Below are positions 1 to 7,120 of a DNA stretch of 8,889 bases, piece by piece. How positions within the stretch are numbered: the stretch's first letter is position 1; every line of letters begins with the position of its first letter. Both the position numbers and the translations under genes were made by a program. The DNA comes from Halobacteria archaeon (lineage in GTDB: Archaea > Halobacteriota > Methanoliparia > Methanoliparales > Methanoliparaceae): the NCBI GenBank assembly GCA_013329575.1, contig DUJX01000087.1:1-8889 (forward strand), given 5' to 3'. The notes under the pieces are model-generated. The model was not told the DNA's origin, ran no database searches, and was given only the letters and a program-made list of their open reading frames with translations.

Positions 1-710
1 TTCTCATAGAACGAATATTAAACGATAAAGGATTGGCTAAGAGAAGTAGAAGTGAGATATTAAGCATCGCATTAAAAGATAAAAGGAAAGCACTTAAAAT
101 GGCAGAAGATATGGGCGACAAAGATTCCAACGATGTTGTAAAATTAATAGAAGAGCTTACGGCAAGAATACCAGATTTTCAATTGATAACGCTACATGCA
201 AAGTATCCTGGATACACTACGCCTCTTTTATTGGGGGCAAGTCAGAAAAGGATAGAAGATTATAAACGGTATGTAGTAAATAAAAGATCATTGATAAAGA
301 CTAGTTTTCCTGAATTATCTGAAGACGAGGATACTTTTAGAAGGTTATCGATATTATACGACGATTTGTTCAATCTGCCTGCTATCGTCTCATTTCACCT
401 ATTGCCCAGACAGGCCGATACTGCCATGAGGATAGATGTACCTTCATGGTATTTTGGAATACATAAGCGAATGATAGACGTTGGCTGGCCTGAGCCTGCT
501 ATGATCGATGAAGAAAAACTGAACGAGATCTTAAATATCTTATCGGCAGGTTACTGCGGATTGAATAACTATAATATCTGGCTCAATGCGGTAGATTTAA
601 GAGTAAAACTGAACAAGAAAGATTTTGAGGAGATTTATCTACCAAAATTTGAGGATATTGTTGGACGTTTTGCATCACCGAGAGGTTATAGACGTGACAG
701 ATACCCATAA
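1..710 (+). CDS. nurA: NurA 5'-3' nuclease, C-terminal part (5' truncated)
   Basis: NurA is the nuclease that works with the HerA translocase to resect DNA ends into 3' overhangs. The reading frame is open from base 3 to the TAA at 708-710 (235 visible residues). A TTG at 33 could be read as a start, but the frame continues upstream into plausible protein, so the true start and the first catalytic Asp probably lie outside the window. Visible family features are a GLAKRSRS stretch (residues about 10-17, like the conserved lysine segment of NurA), then a hydrophobic strand followed by RIDVP (bases 429-443, matching the R-[VI]-[DE]-V-P acidic motif), and a C-terminal helix (bases 570-611) resembling the family's YPLPLxxAH segment. 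That helix reads YNIWLNAVDLRV here, so the usual His seems replaced. Position directly before herA strongly supports the call. Identification rests on weak motifs plus context; NurA is a divergent family. Confidence 0.8.
   Translation, partial: LIERILNDKGLAKRSRSEILSIALKDKRKALKMAEDMGDKDSNDVVKLIEELTARIPDFQLITLHAKYPGYTTPLLLGASQKRIEDYKRYVVNKRSLIKTSFPELSEDEDTFRRLSILYDDLFNLPAIVSFHLLPRQADTAMRIDVPSWYFGIHKRMIDVGWPEPAMIDEEKLNEILNILSAGYCGLNNYNIWLNAVDLRVKLNKKDFEEIYLPKFEDIVGRFASPRGYRRDRYP
681..686 (+). promoter_or_regulatory. Shine-Dalgarno site for herA
   Basis: AGAGGT lies 7 nt before a GTG at 694, inside the end of nurA. It decides the herA start. The earlier in-frame ATG at 625 would add 23 residues that do not resemble HerA and would overlap nurA by 86 nt. 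Starting at the GTG puts the conserved HAS-barrel segment (IGIAIGETTSTEF) at residue 8. Confidence 0.7.
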
Positions 711-2274
711 AGAGATAGGTATAGCCATAGGAGAGACCACATCCACCGAGTTCTTGTTCGTAGCAGACGAAGAAGTTACCAAATGGGAATATATATCAGT
801 AAAGTCAACGGAAAAGGTCGATGGAAAGAATGTAGAAGTAGAAGTTTTAGGTCAGATTCATACGGTCTGTTCCCAGTCGATGGCATTAAGAGAGGGAATA
901 GACTTAGTCTCAGCAGAAAAAATAATACAAGCAGGGTTGGCAGATAGCAAGATCTTTGCGAAGACCCGAATATTGGGGTTTATCTACGAAGGATCGGTTT
1001 ATCAGCCGAGACGGGCTATACAGCCTGGAAAAAAGGTTTACATAGCCGATGAAAAGATCCTAAAAGAATTTTATTCTAGTATGGAAGATGAGGGGCTATA
1101 TATCGGACATTTGATAACGAGGGATAGCGTCCCTATCTATATAGATGTTAACGGTTTCAGAAGGCATTTAGCGATACTTGCACAGACCGGGGCAGGAAAA
1201 AGTTATACGACAGGCGTCTTGATCGAAGAATTATTAAAAAAAGGGGCTACGATAGTCGTCATAGATCCTCATGCGGATTATGTCTTCATGTCTAAGAAAA
1301 AAAGCGGAGTGACGGTTGATGAAGTAGATATATTTCGTACATTGGATAGTATTGGTAGATATAGTGAGGGAGAGATCGGTAAGAAGGTTAATACGTACGA
1401 GGTGAAGTTTTCCGATCTTGATACAGATGATATTATGACCATCTGTGGGATCAATAAAGGATGGGTTAAGATCGAGACTGCGATAGAGAATGCTATAAAA
1501 AGTCTGCCTGATTATTACGATCTGGATGATTTAATCGATATGCTTGAGAGAGGTAAGGCAGAAAAATCAAACAAAGATATCAATCCTTCTGCTGCATTAA
1601 GATATGTAAGACGATTAAAAAGACTAAAAGTGTTTGGAGCGGCGACTACGAATGTTGATAAATTTTTAAAACCAAAACATCTCTCTGTTTTAGACCTATC
1701 TGGTTTGGATGATCGAGTATCTGACTATGTAGCGTATAGAGTATTAAATGCGATTTATGACAGATTAACTTCCCGTGTTTATAAATATCCTGTCTTTTTA
1801 ATAATAGAAGAGGCGCATAGGTTTATACCAGTTCAGGATAAGACGCTTTCGAGAGATATCATCAAGAAGATAGCCGCCGAAGGTAGAAAATTCGGAGTTT
1901 TTATGACTCTTATAACTCAAAGACCATCTAAGATAGATCCTGATGCGTTAAGCCAGTGTAACAGCCAGATTATTATGCGCATTACGAACCCAGACGATCA
2001 AAATGCTATTAGAAAGAGCTCTGAAAGAATAAGCGAGAGTCTTTTAAACGATCTGCCTGGATTGAACGTTGGGGAAGCGGTAGTCGTTGGGCATCTTGTT
2101 AAAACGCCGATAATGGTAAGGATACGAAAGAGAGAGACAAAAGAGGGGGGCGGGGATATAGATATCTTATCTTTATTGAAAGATGCGTTAGAAGAAGCGG
2201 AGATAAAGAACAAAAATCGGACCGAAGATATAAAGAAAGAGATAGATGGATATATAAGAATGATGGAGATTTAG
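694..2274 (+). CDS. herA: HerA hexameric DNA translocase/helicase
   Basis: HerA is a FtsK/HerA-class hexameric ATPase that binds NurA and pumps DNA into it during double-strand-break resection. With the GTG start at 694 the protein has 526 residues, normal for the family. The N-terminal HAS beta-barrel (about residues 7-110) begins IGIAIGETTSTEF. The RecA-like core follows: P-loop AQTGAGKS at 163-170 (Lys169), IDPHADY just after it, Walker B FLIIEEAH with the Glu pair at 372-373, then EGRKFGV, the sensor TQRP at 408-411, SQCNSQIIMRITNPDDQ and GEAVVVGH, all signature HerA segments. The C-terminal 30 or so residues are charged and probably helical. The gene overlaps nurA by 17 nt and ends 2 nt before mre11, so the three are probably co-transcribed and translationally coupled. 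Function is confident; the start is moderately confident. Confidence 0.96.
   Translation: MTDTHKEIGIAIGETTSTEFLFVADEEVTKWEYISVKSTEKVDGKNVEVEVLGQIHTVCSQSMALREGIDLVSAEKIIQAGLADSKIFAKTRILGFIYEGSVYQPRRAIQPGKKVYIADEKILKEFYSSMEDEGLYIGHLITRDSVPIYIDVNGFRRHLAILAQTGAGKSYTTGVLIEELLKKGATIVVIDPHADYVFMSKKKSGVTVDEVDIFRTLDSIGRYSEGEIGKKVNTYEVKFSDLDTDDIMTICGINKGWVKIETAIENAIKSLPDYYDLDDLIDMLERGKAEKSNKDINPSAALRYVRRLKRLKVFGAATTNVDKFLKPKHLSVLDLSGLDDRVSDYVAYRVLNAIYDRLTSRVYKYPVFLIIEEAHRFIPVQDKTLSRDIIKKIAAEGRKFGVFMTLITQRPSKIDPDALSQCNSQIIMRITNPDDQNAIRKSSERISESLLNDLPGLNVGEAVVVGHLVKTPIMVRIRKRETKEGGGDIDILSLLKDALEEAEIKNKNRTEDIKKEIDGYIRMMEI
2265..2268 (+). promoter_or_regulatory. Shine-Dalgarno site for mre11
   Basis: GGAG inside the last herA codons lies 8 nt before the mre11 ATG. 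It supports that start and coupling between the two genes. Confidence 0.6.
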
Positions 2275-2276
2275 AA

Positions 2277-3398
2277 ATGAGAATAGCACATATCTCTGAT
2301 ACCCATATCGGATATAGGCAATATAATCTTTATGAAAGAGAGGACGATTTTTATAACTCATTAAACCAAGCGGTGGATAAAGCGATCGAAGAACGGGTGG
2401 ACATAATAATTCATTCGGGCGATCTTTTTAATTCTCCTACACCTCCGATAAAAGCATTGTTCTCGTTTAGAAACGTTTTAAACAAGATTGAAGGTAAGAT
2501 AAAGATATTTTCTATACTGGGCGATCATGACAAGCCGAAAAGAAGAGCGATGATTCCTCATAAGATCTTTAATATGCCTGTGCTGGGTGCAGCAGGAACA
2601 TTGGAGGGTGTAGAAGTGGACGGGGTATTGATAGCAGGTATATCCAACCTGAAAGGGATTTATATTGATAAATTGAAAGACGAGATAAAGCGATTTGATA
2701 CTATATCCAAAGGTTATAAAAAGTCTATTTTTGTGGCACATCAAGGGATTAAAAATTTTCTTCCGTTTGATGGTTCATACGAATTGACCGAGGATGATCT
2801 GCCGAGGACTGCCGATTATTATGCACTCGGGCATATACATGCAAGATCTTTGGAACGGTTTGGGAACGGATGGTTAGCGTACAGCGGTTCTACAGAGATC
2901 TGTTCTACGTCTGAGATTGGTCCTTGGAGGGAGAAGGGTAAAGGTATGTACATTGTAGATATCACAGACGATGATACAGAGGTCTATCCAGTAAATCTGG
3001 ATATAAGAGATCAGTATGAGCTAGATATGGATGATAGATTGGAAGAGGTAAAGACCGTACTAGAGAAAATACCAACCAATGATAACGTCAAAAAACCGCT
3101 CTTTCATATAAATATAGTTGATGGAACGGCTAATAGAAGAGAGATAGAAAAGTATTTAGATGAACTCTTAAAAGGCAAAGCACTCTGGTATAGGTGTATT
3201 TACAAATCGGCTAAAAGAATGGATACTAATATAGAGATCCAAAAATCGTTTGATATAAAAAAGATATTCGACGAATATTTCAAAGACGAGTATCTCTCCG
3301 GTCTAGCATACGATCTTTATAACGATCTATGCGTTGATGACATAGACAATGCAAAAAAGACGGCGTATGATTATCTTGTTAAAAGATACGGGTTTTAA
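2277..3398 (+). CDS. mre11: Mre11 DNA double-strand-break repair nuclease
   Basis: Mre11 is the manganese-dependent exo/endonuclease that pairs with Rad50 to detect and open broken or blocked DNA ends. The 373-residue product carries the calcineurin-like phosphodiesterase motifs in order: SDTHIGY (Asp8, His10), HSGDLF (Asp49), LGDHD (83-85, where the textbook motif is GNHD), VAHQG (His155) and ALGHIH (His186, His188), followed by YSGSTEICSTSE. The phosphoesterase domain covers about 1-235; the rest is the capping and Rad50-binding region, about as long as in other short archaeal Mre11 proteins. The Asn-to-Asp change in motif III is the only oddity among the metal-site residues. It is the last gene of the nurA-herA-mre11 run and ends 18 nt from the end of the opposing rad50. 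No separate promoter is evident. Confidence 0.96.
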   Translation: MRIAHISDTHIGYRQYNLYEREDDFYNSLNQAVDKAIEERVDIIIHSGDLFNSPTPPIKALFSFRNVLNKIEGKIKIFSILGDHDKPKRRAMIPHKIFNMPVLGAAGTLEGVEVDGVLIAGISNLKGIYIDKLKDEIKRFDTISKGYKKSIFVAHQGIKNFLPFDGSYELTEDDLPRTADYYALGHIHARSLERFGNGWLAYSGSTEICSTSEIGPWREKGKGMYIVDITDDDTEVYPVNLDIRDQYELDMDDRLEEVKTVLEKIPTNDNVKKPLFHINIVDGTANRREIEKYLDELLKGKALWYRCIYKSAKRMDTNIEIQKSFDIKKIFDEYFKDEYLSGLAYDLYNDLCVDDIDNAKKTAYDYLVKRYGF

Positions 3399-3416
3399 GC
3401 GTTTTTAATTTAAAAA
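3399..3416. terminator. Bidirectional T-tract terminator between mre11 and rad50
   Basis: The whole 18-nt gap holds a near-perfect palindrome at 3402-3416: five T, AA, one central T, TT, five A (7-bp arms, 1-nt centre). Each strand therefore shows a T5 run within a few bases of the stop codon it serves. Archaeal RNA polymerase stops at such oligo-T tracts. The dual role is inferred from position. Confidence 0.55.
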
Positions 3417-6119
3417 TTATTCGATCGCTTTAACGTACGAGACACCGTTCTCTTTCTCGATTCTGTATATTATGTCTGCGATGTTCTCCAGTTCTTCCTG
3501 ATGCGTTACTATTATAAGCTGTACCGCCGGAACATTTAGATCTTTTAATGCTATACCTGACGAAAAATTACTCAGTATCTCTGCTAGCTCGTTTATTCGT
3601 TCATCATCCAGATTGGTCGTCGGCTCGTCCATGATAATCGTTGAGATTTTACCCGAAAGAACGTTTGCTATTGCCAACCTTACCGCTATCGCAACCGCTA
3701 CTTTTTCACCACCACTGATAGAAGCGATCGGCACCTTGCCGTTGTGTTTCCATAATTCTATATCGAAATCCTCATTTATGTCTATATATTCTATATCGAG
3801 ATTGAACCGAGCAAGATAAGATAATGCAGACTCGGATATCAAAGGGGCTACCCTTTTTCTTATCTCTCTCTGCACGCCATCCCTCGAGAATGCATTTTTA
3901 ACCTCTTCCAGATCTCGGCAGAACGATTTAAGTCTGTCTGCTTCTTTTACTTTCTCCTCAATCTCGATCATTGTATCGTCTTTTGCCTTTAAATCTTTTA
4001 GATATGAGTTGTATATATTATCCAACTGTTTTATCTCACCTTCAAGGTTGGATATCCATTTAGAGAGACCGTAGTATCTATCCTCCACTTTTCTAAACTC
4101 CTCATCAGAATACGCTAATCTTTCTATCTCGTCTTTTATCGCATTTAATCTGGTTATAAGATCCTCTTTCTCGTCTTTATATCTCTGTAATTCTTCTTTA
4201 ATCGCTGAAATCTCTTGTACCTTACTCGATAGCCTATCATACTCTTCTTTGCTCTTCCGTAATCTCTTTAATTCTTCTTCTCCGTCTTTCGGCTCGTATC
4301 CAATAATATCTACAACTGCACGGATGTCTGCCTTTATAGATTCGATCTTTTGAATTATACGATCTATATCTGTTTTTACCTCGTCTATGCCTCGATATCT
4401 CTTAAAAGATGTCTTTGCCGCGTTATGCCTGTTATAAAAATCTTTTAGATATCTTAATCTCGAATCGGTCTCTTTTAATCTCTCGTTTATCTCTTCAATC
4501 TCGATTAAAATCGGTTTTAATCTATCCTTATCCTCTTCAAGACCTTTTAGTTCGGTCTTTATCTCATCTATCTCGATTTTTAATTCATCGATCCGTTCTA
4601 TCTCGAGATTTTTTACCATATCCAAATATCTGTTAGATTTATCTCGTTTTATGCTCAATTCTTCTTTTTTTCTTTTATAATCATCTATCTCGATGGATAA
4701 ACGCTCCATCTCTATCTCTAAATCCTCTTTTACTATATCTCTCTCATCTTCAGTTTGAAATGGCCTTTTACATACCGGACATGCTTCTTTATCTCCTAAT
4801 ATCTCCAAATATTCATTAATTTCGTGTAATCTACCTCGAATCTCTCCCTCTTTTGTTTTTATCTCGTTAAGATTCGCCTCGATCTCGTCTAAAATAAGTC
4901 TCAATTCGTCAATTTTTCTCTTTTTAGATTCGATACTAACATCAGTAAGAAGATTAATGGTTTTAGCTTCTAAACTTATCTTTTCTTTGATCTTTTTATC
5001 CAATTCTTTATTGAGATATCCAATCTTTGTATTAATCTCTGTAATCTTGTTATAATCTTCGTTTAGACTATCTTTTTTTGATAATAACTCTTTTTCAGAT
5101 TTTTCTAATATCTCAAACTCATCATGATAGCCTTTTGTCTCATCAATCTCGGTTTTAAGCGATTCTATCTCTCTCAATTCTTTCTCAAGCCTTTCTTTAT
5201 CTCTCGCTAAATCTTCTTTATCACGAATCAGTCTCACATATCTTTCGACATATTCTATGCTCCAAACGTCCTGTTTAAGCCTCTCTACTTCTTTCTTTGC
5301 ATTTTCTGCCTCGCTTAATGTTTTATCCAATCGTCCGATCTGATTGATCTTATCATTCATTCTGCTATTTAGCTCTTTTAATGATGCTATTAGGTCATGA
5401 TATTGCTCTTTACCTTGTTTTAAACTCTCGTACTTATTTTTTACCGCATCAAACTCGCCCTCTTTATCGGCTAGATCTTTTATCTTTATCTCTTTCTCGA
5501 GAGAATTTTCTTTAATTTTTTCCTTGATATTTTCCCTCTCTCTTCGTAAATCATCGAGTTTGATCTTGAAATCATCATATTTTTTAGATAAATCATCGAA
5601 ATAGCTAATTACTAATTTAATATTACCCCACGATTTTTCAAGTTTGTCCAATCCTACTAATCGTCCAATAAGATTTTTTCGTTCTTTAGGCTGGTCATCA
5701 AGCAGTTTAGATATCTCGCCCTGTCTGACAAATATGGATGACATCGCTATCTCTTTATCCATACCTATTATTTTCTCAATCTCGGCTGTTATTTCTTTAT
5801 TCACGGCTAGATAGTTATCTCCTTCCATCAGACGGGCATCATTACCCTTCAAATCTCTTGTTCTTATCACCCTATACTCTCTGCCACTCTCTTGAAAGAT
5901 TAGATCGACTTTTGCGAAATTTCTTCCCATCCTAATGATATCTTTAACAGTCTCTCCTCTAGTCTTCTCACCAAACAGTGCATAGAGAATAGCATCGATG
6001 ATAGAAGTCTTACCAGCACCGTTAGGACCGACTATGACCGTCGTCTCGTACGGATTAAAATTCAGCTCCGTATCTGCATGAGATATAAAATCTTTAAGCT
6101 TGATCGACTTTATTATCAT
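3417..6119 (-). CDS. rad50: Rad50 DNA repair ATPase (SMC-like)
   Basis: Rad50 is the ABC-type ATPase partner of Mre11; ATP binding clamps two heads on DNA and the zinc hook links two arms. The 900-residue product has all the hallmarks: Walker A GPNGAGKTS (31-39), Q-loop FVRQGEI (Gln133), long Lys/Glu/Ile-rich coiled-coil arms (about 155-430 and 470-740), zinc-hook CPVC at 447-450 almost exactly mid-protein, ABC signature SISGGEK (Ser802-Lys806), and Walker B IIMDEPTTNLDD (Asp831, Glu832), then a TH switch-like segment near the end. Length is close to that of Pyrococcus Rad50. The ATG at 6117-6119 is right because the first beta strand begins at residue 2. Only a weak AGG (6130-6128) lies in front. 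Unlike the common arrangement, rad50 is not downstream of mre11 in the same operon but faces it from the other strand, so it must have its own promoter in the gap at 6120-6375. Confidence 0.98.
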   Translation of the reverse strand: MIIKSIKLKDFISHADTELNFNPYETTVIVGPNGAGKTSIIDAILYALFGEKTRGETVKDIIRMGRNFAKVDLIFQESGREYRVIRTRDLKGNDARLMEGDNYLAVNKEITAEIEKIIGMDKEIAMSSIFVRQGEISKLLDDQPKERKNLIGRLVGLDKLEKSWGNIKLVISYFDDLSKKYDDFKIKLDDLRRERENIKEKIKENSLEKEIKIKDLADKEGEFDAVKNKYESLKQGKEQYHDLIASLKELNSRMNDKINQIGRLDKTLSEAENAKKEVERLKQDVWSIEYVERYVRLIRDKEDLARDKERLEKELREIESLKTEIDETKGYHDEFEILEKSEKELLSKKDSLNEDYNKITEINTKIGYLNKELDKKIKEKISLEAKTINLLTDVSIESKKRKIDELRLILDEIEANLNEIKTKEGEIRGRLHEINEYLEILGDKEACPVCKRPFQTEDERDIVKEDLEIEMERLSIEIDDYKRKKEELSIKRDKSNRYLDMVKNLEIERIDELKIEIDEIKTELKGLEEDKDRLKPILIEIEEINERLKETDSRLRYLKDFYNRHNAAKTSFKRYRGIDEVKTDIDRIIQKIESIKADIRAVVDIIGYEPKDGEEELKRLRKSKEEYDRLSSKVQEISAIKEELQRYKDEKEDLITRLNAIKDEIERLAYSDEEFRKVEDRYYGLSKWISNLEGEIKQLDNIYNSYLKDLKAKDDTMIEIEEKVKEADRLKSFCRDLEEVKNAFSRDGVQREIRKRVAPLISESALSYLARFNLDIEYIDINEDFDIELWKHNGKVPIASISGGEKVAVAIAVRLAIANVLSGKISTIIMDEPTTNLDDERINELAEILSNFSSGIALKDLNVPAVQLIIVTHQEELENIADIIYRIEKENGVSYVKAIE

Positions 6120-6201
6120 TTTAAAAACCTATTAATTTTTGATCTGAGTAATCTGTTTTTTAGTGAGATTATAGACGATTTTAAACTAAACTTTTGAATT
6201 A

Positions 6202-6215
6202 ATATATTTTTATTG
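6202..6215 (-). promoter_or_regulatory. Possible rad50 promoter (BRE/TATA)
   Basis: On the minus strand an A-rich BRE-like AATAAAA runs into a TATA-like ATATATTA. A start about 25 nt downstream would be near 6179, giving a leader of about 60 nt. Competing TATA-like stretches on the same strand lie at 6247-6254 and 6169-6176, so the choice is uncertain in this very AT-rich gap. Confidence 0.35.
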
Positions 6216-6271
6216 CCATTATTTTATGTTAAATGTAGATTTTAGATTTATATATGTTTTGTATCCGATCT

Positions 6272-6355
6272 TGAACATATTCTTTAATAAAAATTGTTAG
6301 ATCCTATCTATCTACAAAGTATAGGATCGTTCTTAAGGTATAGATGTTCGTTTTT
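6272..6355 (+). ncRNA. Candidate small structured RNA (speculative)
   Basis: This lies in the 256-nt gap between rad50 and wrbA. A consensus archaeal TATA box, TTTATATA, sits at 6247-6254 on the + strand, which would place a transcription start near 6273-6278. From there an outer stem GAACAT (6273-6278) pairs with ATGTTC (6344-6349), enclosing an inner perfect 8-bp stem GATCCTAT (6300-6307)/ATAGGATC (6321-6328) with a 13-nt loop. TTTTT follows at 6351-6355 as a possible stop. No C/D boxes or tRNA fold were seen. The BRE before the TATA box is poor, and the inner stem may simply be the wrbA terminator read on the other strand. Confidence 0.25.
6289..6328 (-). terminator. Hairpin plus T-tract downstream of wrbA
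   Basis: Read on the minus strand, the perfect 8-bp stem GATCCTAT/ATAGGATC (6328-6300) is followed 6 nt later by TTTTT (6293-6289). This is the first good T-run after the wrbA stop, about 80 nt downstream. It resembles an intrinsic terminator, although archaea rely mainly on the T-run. Confidence 0.45.
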
Positions 6356-6375
6356 GATTAATTTTAGGTTTTAGT

Positions 6376-7005
6376 TTAGGCGTTATTTTCTCTCCTACCG
6401 ATCTGTAGTGCTTTTGCTACTTCTGCAACCCTGATCCCCAATGCCTCTGCCACCTTTAAATCCTCATTCGATGGAGGTAGTTCGCCCGTAGATCCTGCAG
6501 TATATGTAGCCCCATAATATGATCCTGCTGTGACCGTCTCTTTTATGTTGGGTGGAATACCCACTATGATCATACCGTGATGTAATAGGGGTATCATCAT
6601 AGACAGAAGTGTAGATTCTTTACCGCTATGAGCCGTGCTGTTTGTGCAGAATACAGCGGCTACTTTTCCAATAAGTTTTCCTGTTGCCCAAAGCGGTCCT
6701 GTTGTATCCAAGAATAATTTAAGTTCAGCACTCATGTTTCCATAACGAGTAGGCGTACCAAAGACGATAGAATCGGCATTTTCAAGGTCTGAAAGAGTTG
6801 GCTCTGGATACTTCTCTGACATATTGAGGTTTGCTTCATACCACCTTTTATCTCTTTTTATTACAGATTCTGGTGCTGTTTCTCTAACTTTTCGCATAAT
6901 AACTTCCGTATCATCGACTTTTTTTGCACCTTCGGCGATGCTTTCTGCAAGTTTGGCCGTGCTCCCATATCTACTATAAAACACTATCAATAACTTAACG
7001 CTCAT
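6376..7005 (-). CDS. wrbA: WrbA-type flavoprotein, NAD(P)H:quinone oxidoreductase
   Basis: This is a 209-residue flavodoxin-fold protein of the WrbA family, which binds FMN, forms tetramers and reduces quinones by two electrons, usually as protection against oxidative stress. The FMN-phosphate loop is YSRYGST (10-16). The family-specific segment FGTPTRYGNM occupies 82-91, followed by AVFCTNSTAHSGKEST (117-132) and LLHHGMIIVGIPP (140-152), then SYYGATYTAG (162-171) near the isoalloxazine site. Length and motif order match a complete WrbA. The ATG at 7003-7005 has an excellent GAGGTGA site in front. It appears to be a single-gene unit: a T7 run ends rnhB just upstream, and a promoter lies between the two. 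It is annotated as cytosolic because no signal or membrane segment is present. The in vivo electron acceptor cannot be told from sequence; a flavodoxin-like reductase of another kind is the main alternative. Confidence 0.9.
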   Translation of the reverse strand: MSVKLLIVFYSRYGSTAKLAESIAEGAKKVDDTEVIMRKVRETAPESVIKRDKRWYEANLNMSEKYPEPTLSDLENADSIVFGTPTRYGNMSAELKLFLDTTGPLWATGKLIGKVAAVFCTNSTAHSGKESTLLSMMIPLLHHGMIIVGIPPNIKETVTAGSYYGATYTAGSTGELPPSNEDLKVAEALGIRVAEVAKALQIGRRENNA

Positions 7006-7014
7006 TTTTTATCT

Positions 7015-7021
7015 TCACCTC
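7015..7021 (-). promoter_or_regulatory. Shine-Dalgarno site for wrbA
   Basis: GAGGTGA on the minus strand lies 9 nt before the wrbA ATG. It is the strongest ribosome-binding site in the window and confirms the start. Confidence 0.75.
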
Positions 7022-7052
7022 TTTTAAATTAAAGATTTTCTAATTATTTATA

Positions 7053-7074
7053 GTTATATATTTTGTTATATATT
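7053..7074 (-). promoter_or_regulatory. Duplicated TATA element, wrbA promoter
   Basis: Two exact copies of AATATATAAC (minus strand; 7074-7065 and 7062-7053) repeat with a 12-bp period. The proximal copy is preceded by an AACAAAA BRE-like stretch. Starts about 25 nt downstream would fall near 7044 and 7032, giving leaders of roughly 27-40 nt that include the Shine-Dalgarno site. This is inferred from consensus only. Confidence 0.5.
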
Positions 7075-7112
7075 CTATAATTAAAATAATATAAATTGTC
7101 GAATCTTAATAC

Positions 7113-7119
7113 AAAAAAA
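7113..7119 (-). terminator. T7 tract terminator of rnhB
   Basis: Seven consecutive T on the minus strand begin 1 nt after the rnhB stop codon and are not preceded by a clear hairpin. This is a typical archaeal oligo-T terminator, and it separates rnhB from wrbA. Confidence 0.55.
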
Positions 7120-7120
7120 C

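Noticed and set aside
33..35. TTG as the real start of nurA
   Set aside because: The frame stays open to the window edge with NurA-like sequence, and a start here would remove the N-terminal catalytic region, so the gene is better read as truncated by the window.
625..693. Upstream ATG start for herA
   Set aside because: It lacks a ribosome site, overlaps nurA by 86 nt and adds residues without HerA similarity; the GTG at 694 has a well-placed GAGGT.
1180..1203. HerA P-loop AQTGAGKS has Ala at the first Gly of GxxxxGKS
   Set aside because: The catalytic GK[ST] and the rest of the core are intact, and I recall Ala at this place in other archaeal HerA proteins, so it is unlikely to be a defect.
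4400..5700. Many near-repeats such as ATCTCGAT within rad50
   Set aside because: They come from repeated Ile-Glu-Ile-Asp-Glu codons of the coiled-coil arms and are not a DNA repeat array or CRISPR.
4409..5935. Small + strand open frames inside rad50
   Set aside because: They mirror the Lys/Glu/Ile-rich codons of the coiled-coil in antisense, giving Leu/Ser/Tyr-rich products without motifs or ribosome sites.
6120..6375. tRNA or C/D-box RNA in the gap
   Set aside because: No cloverleaf, no GTTCGA-type T loop in a tRNA context and no paired C and D boxes were found on either strand.
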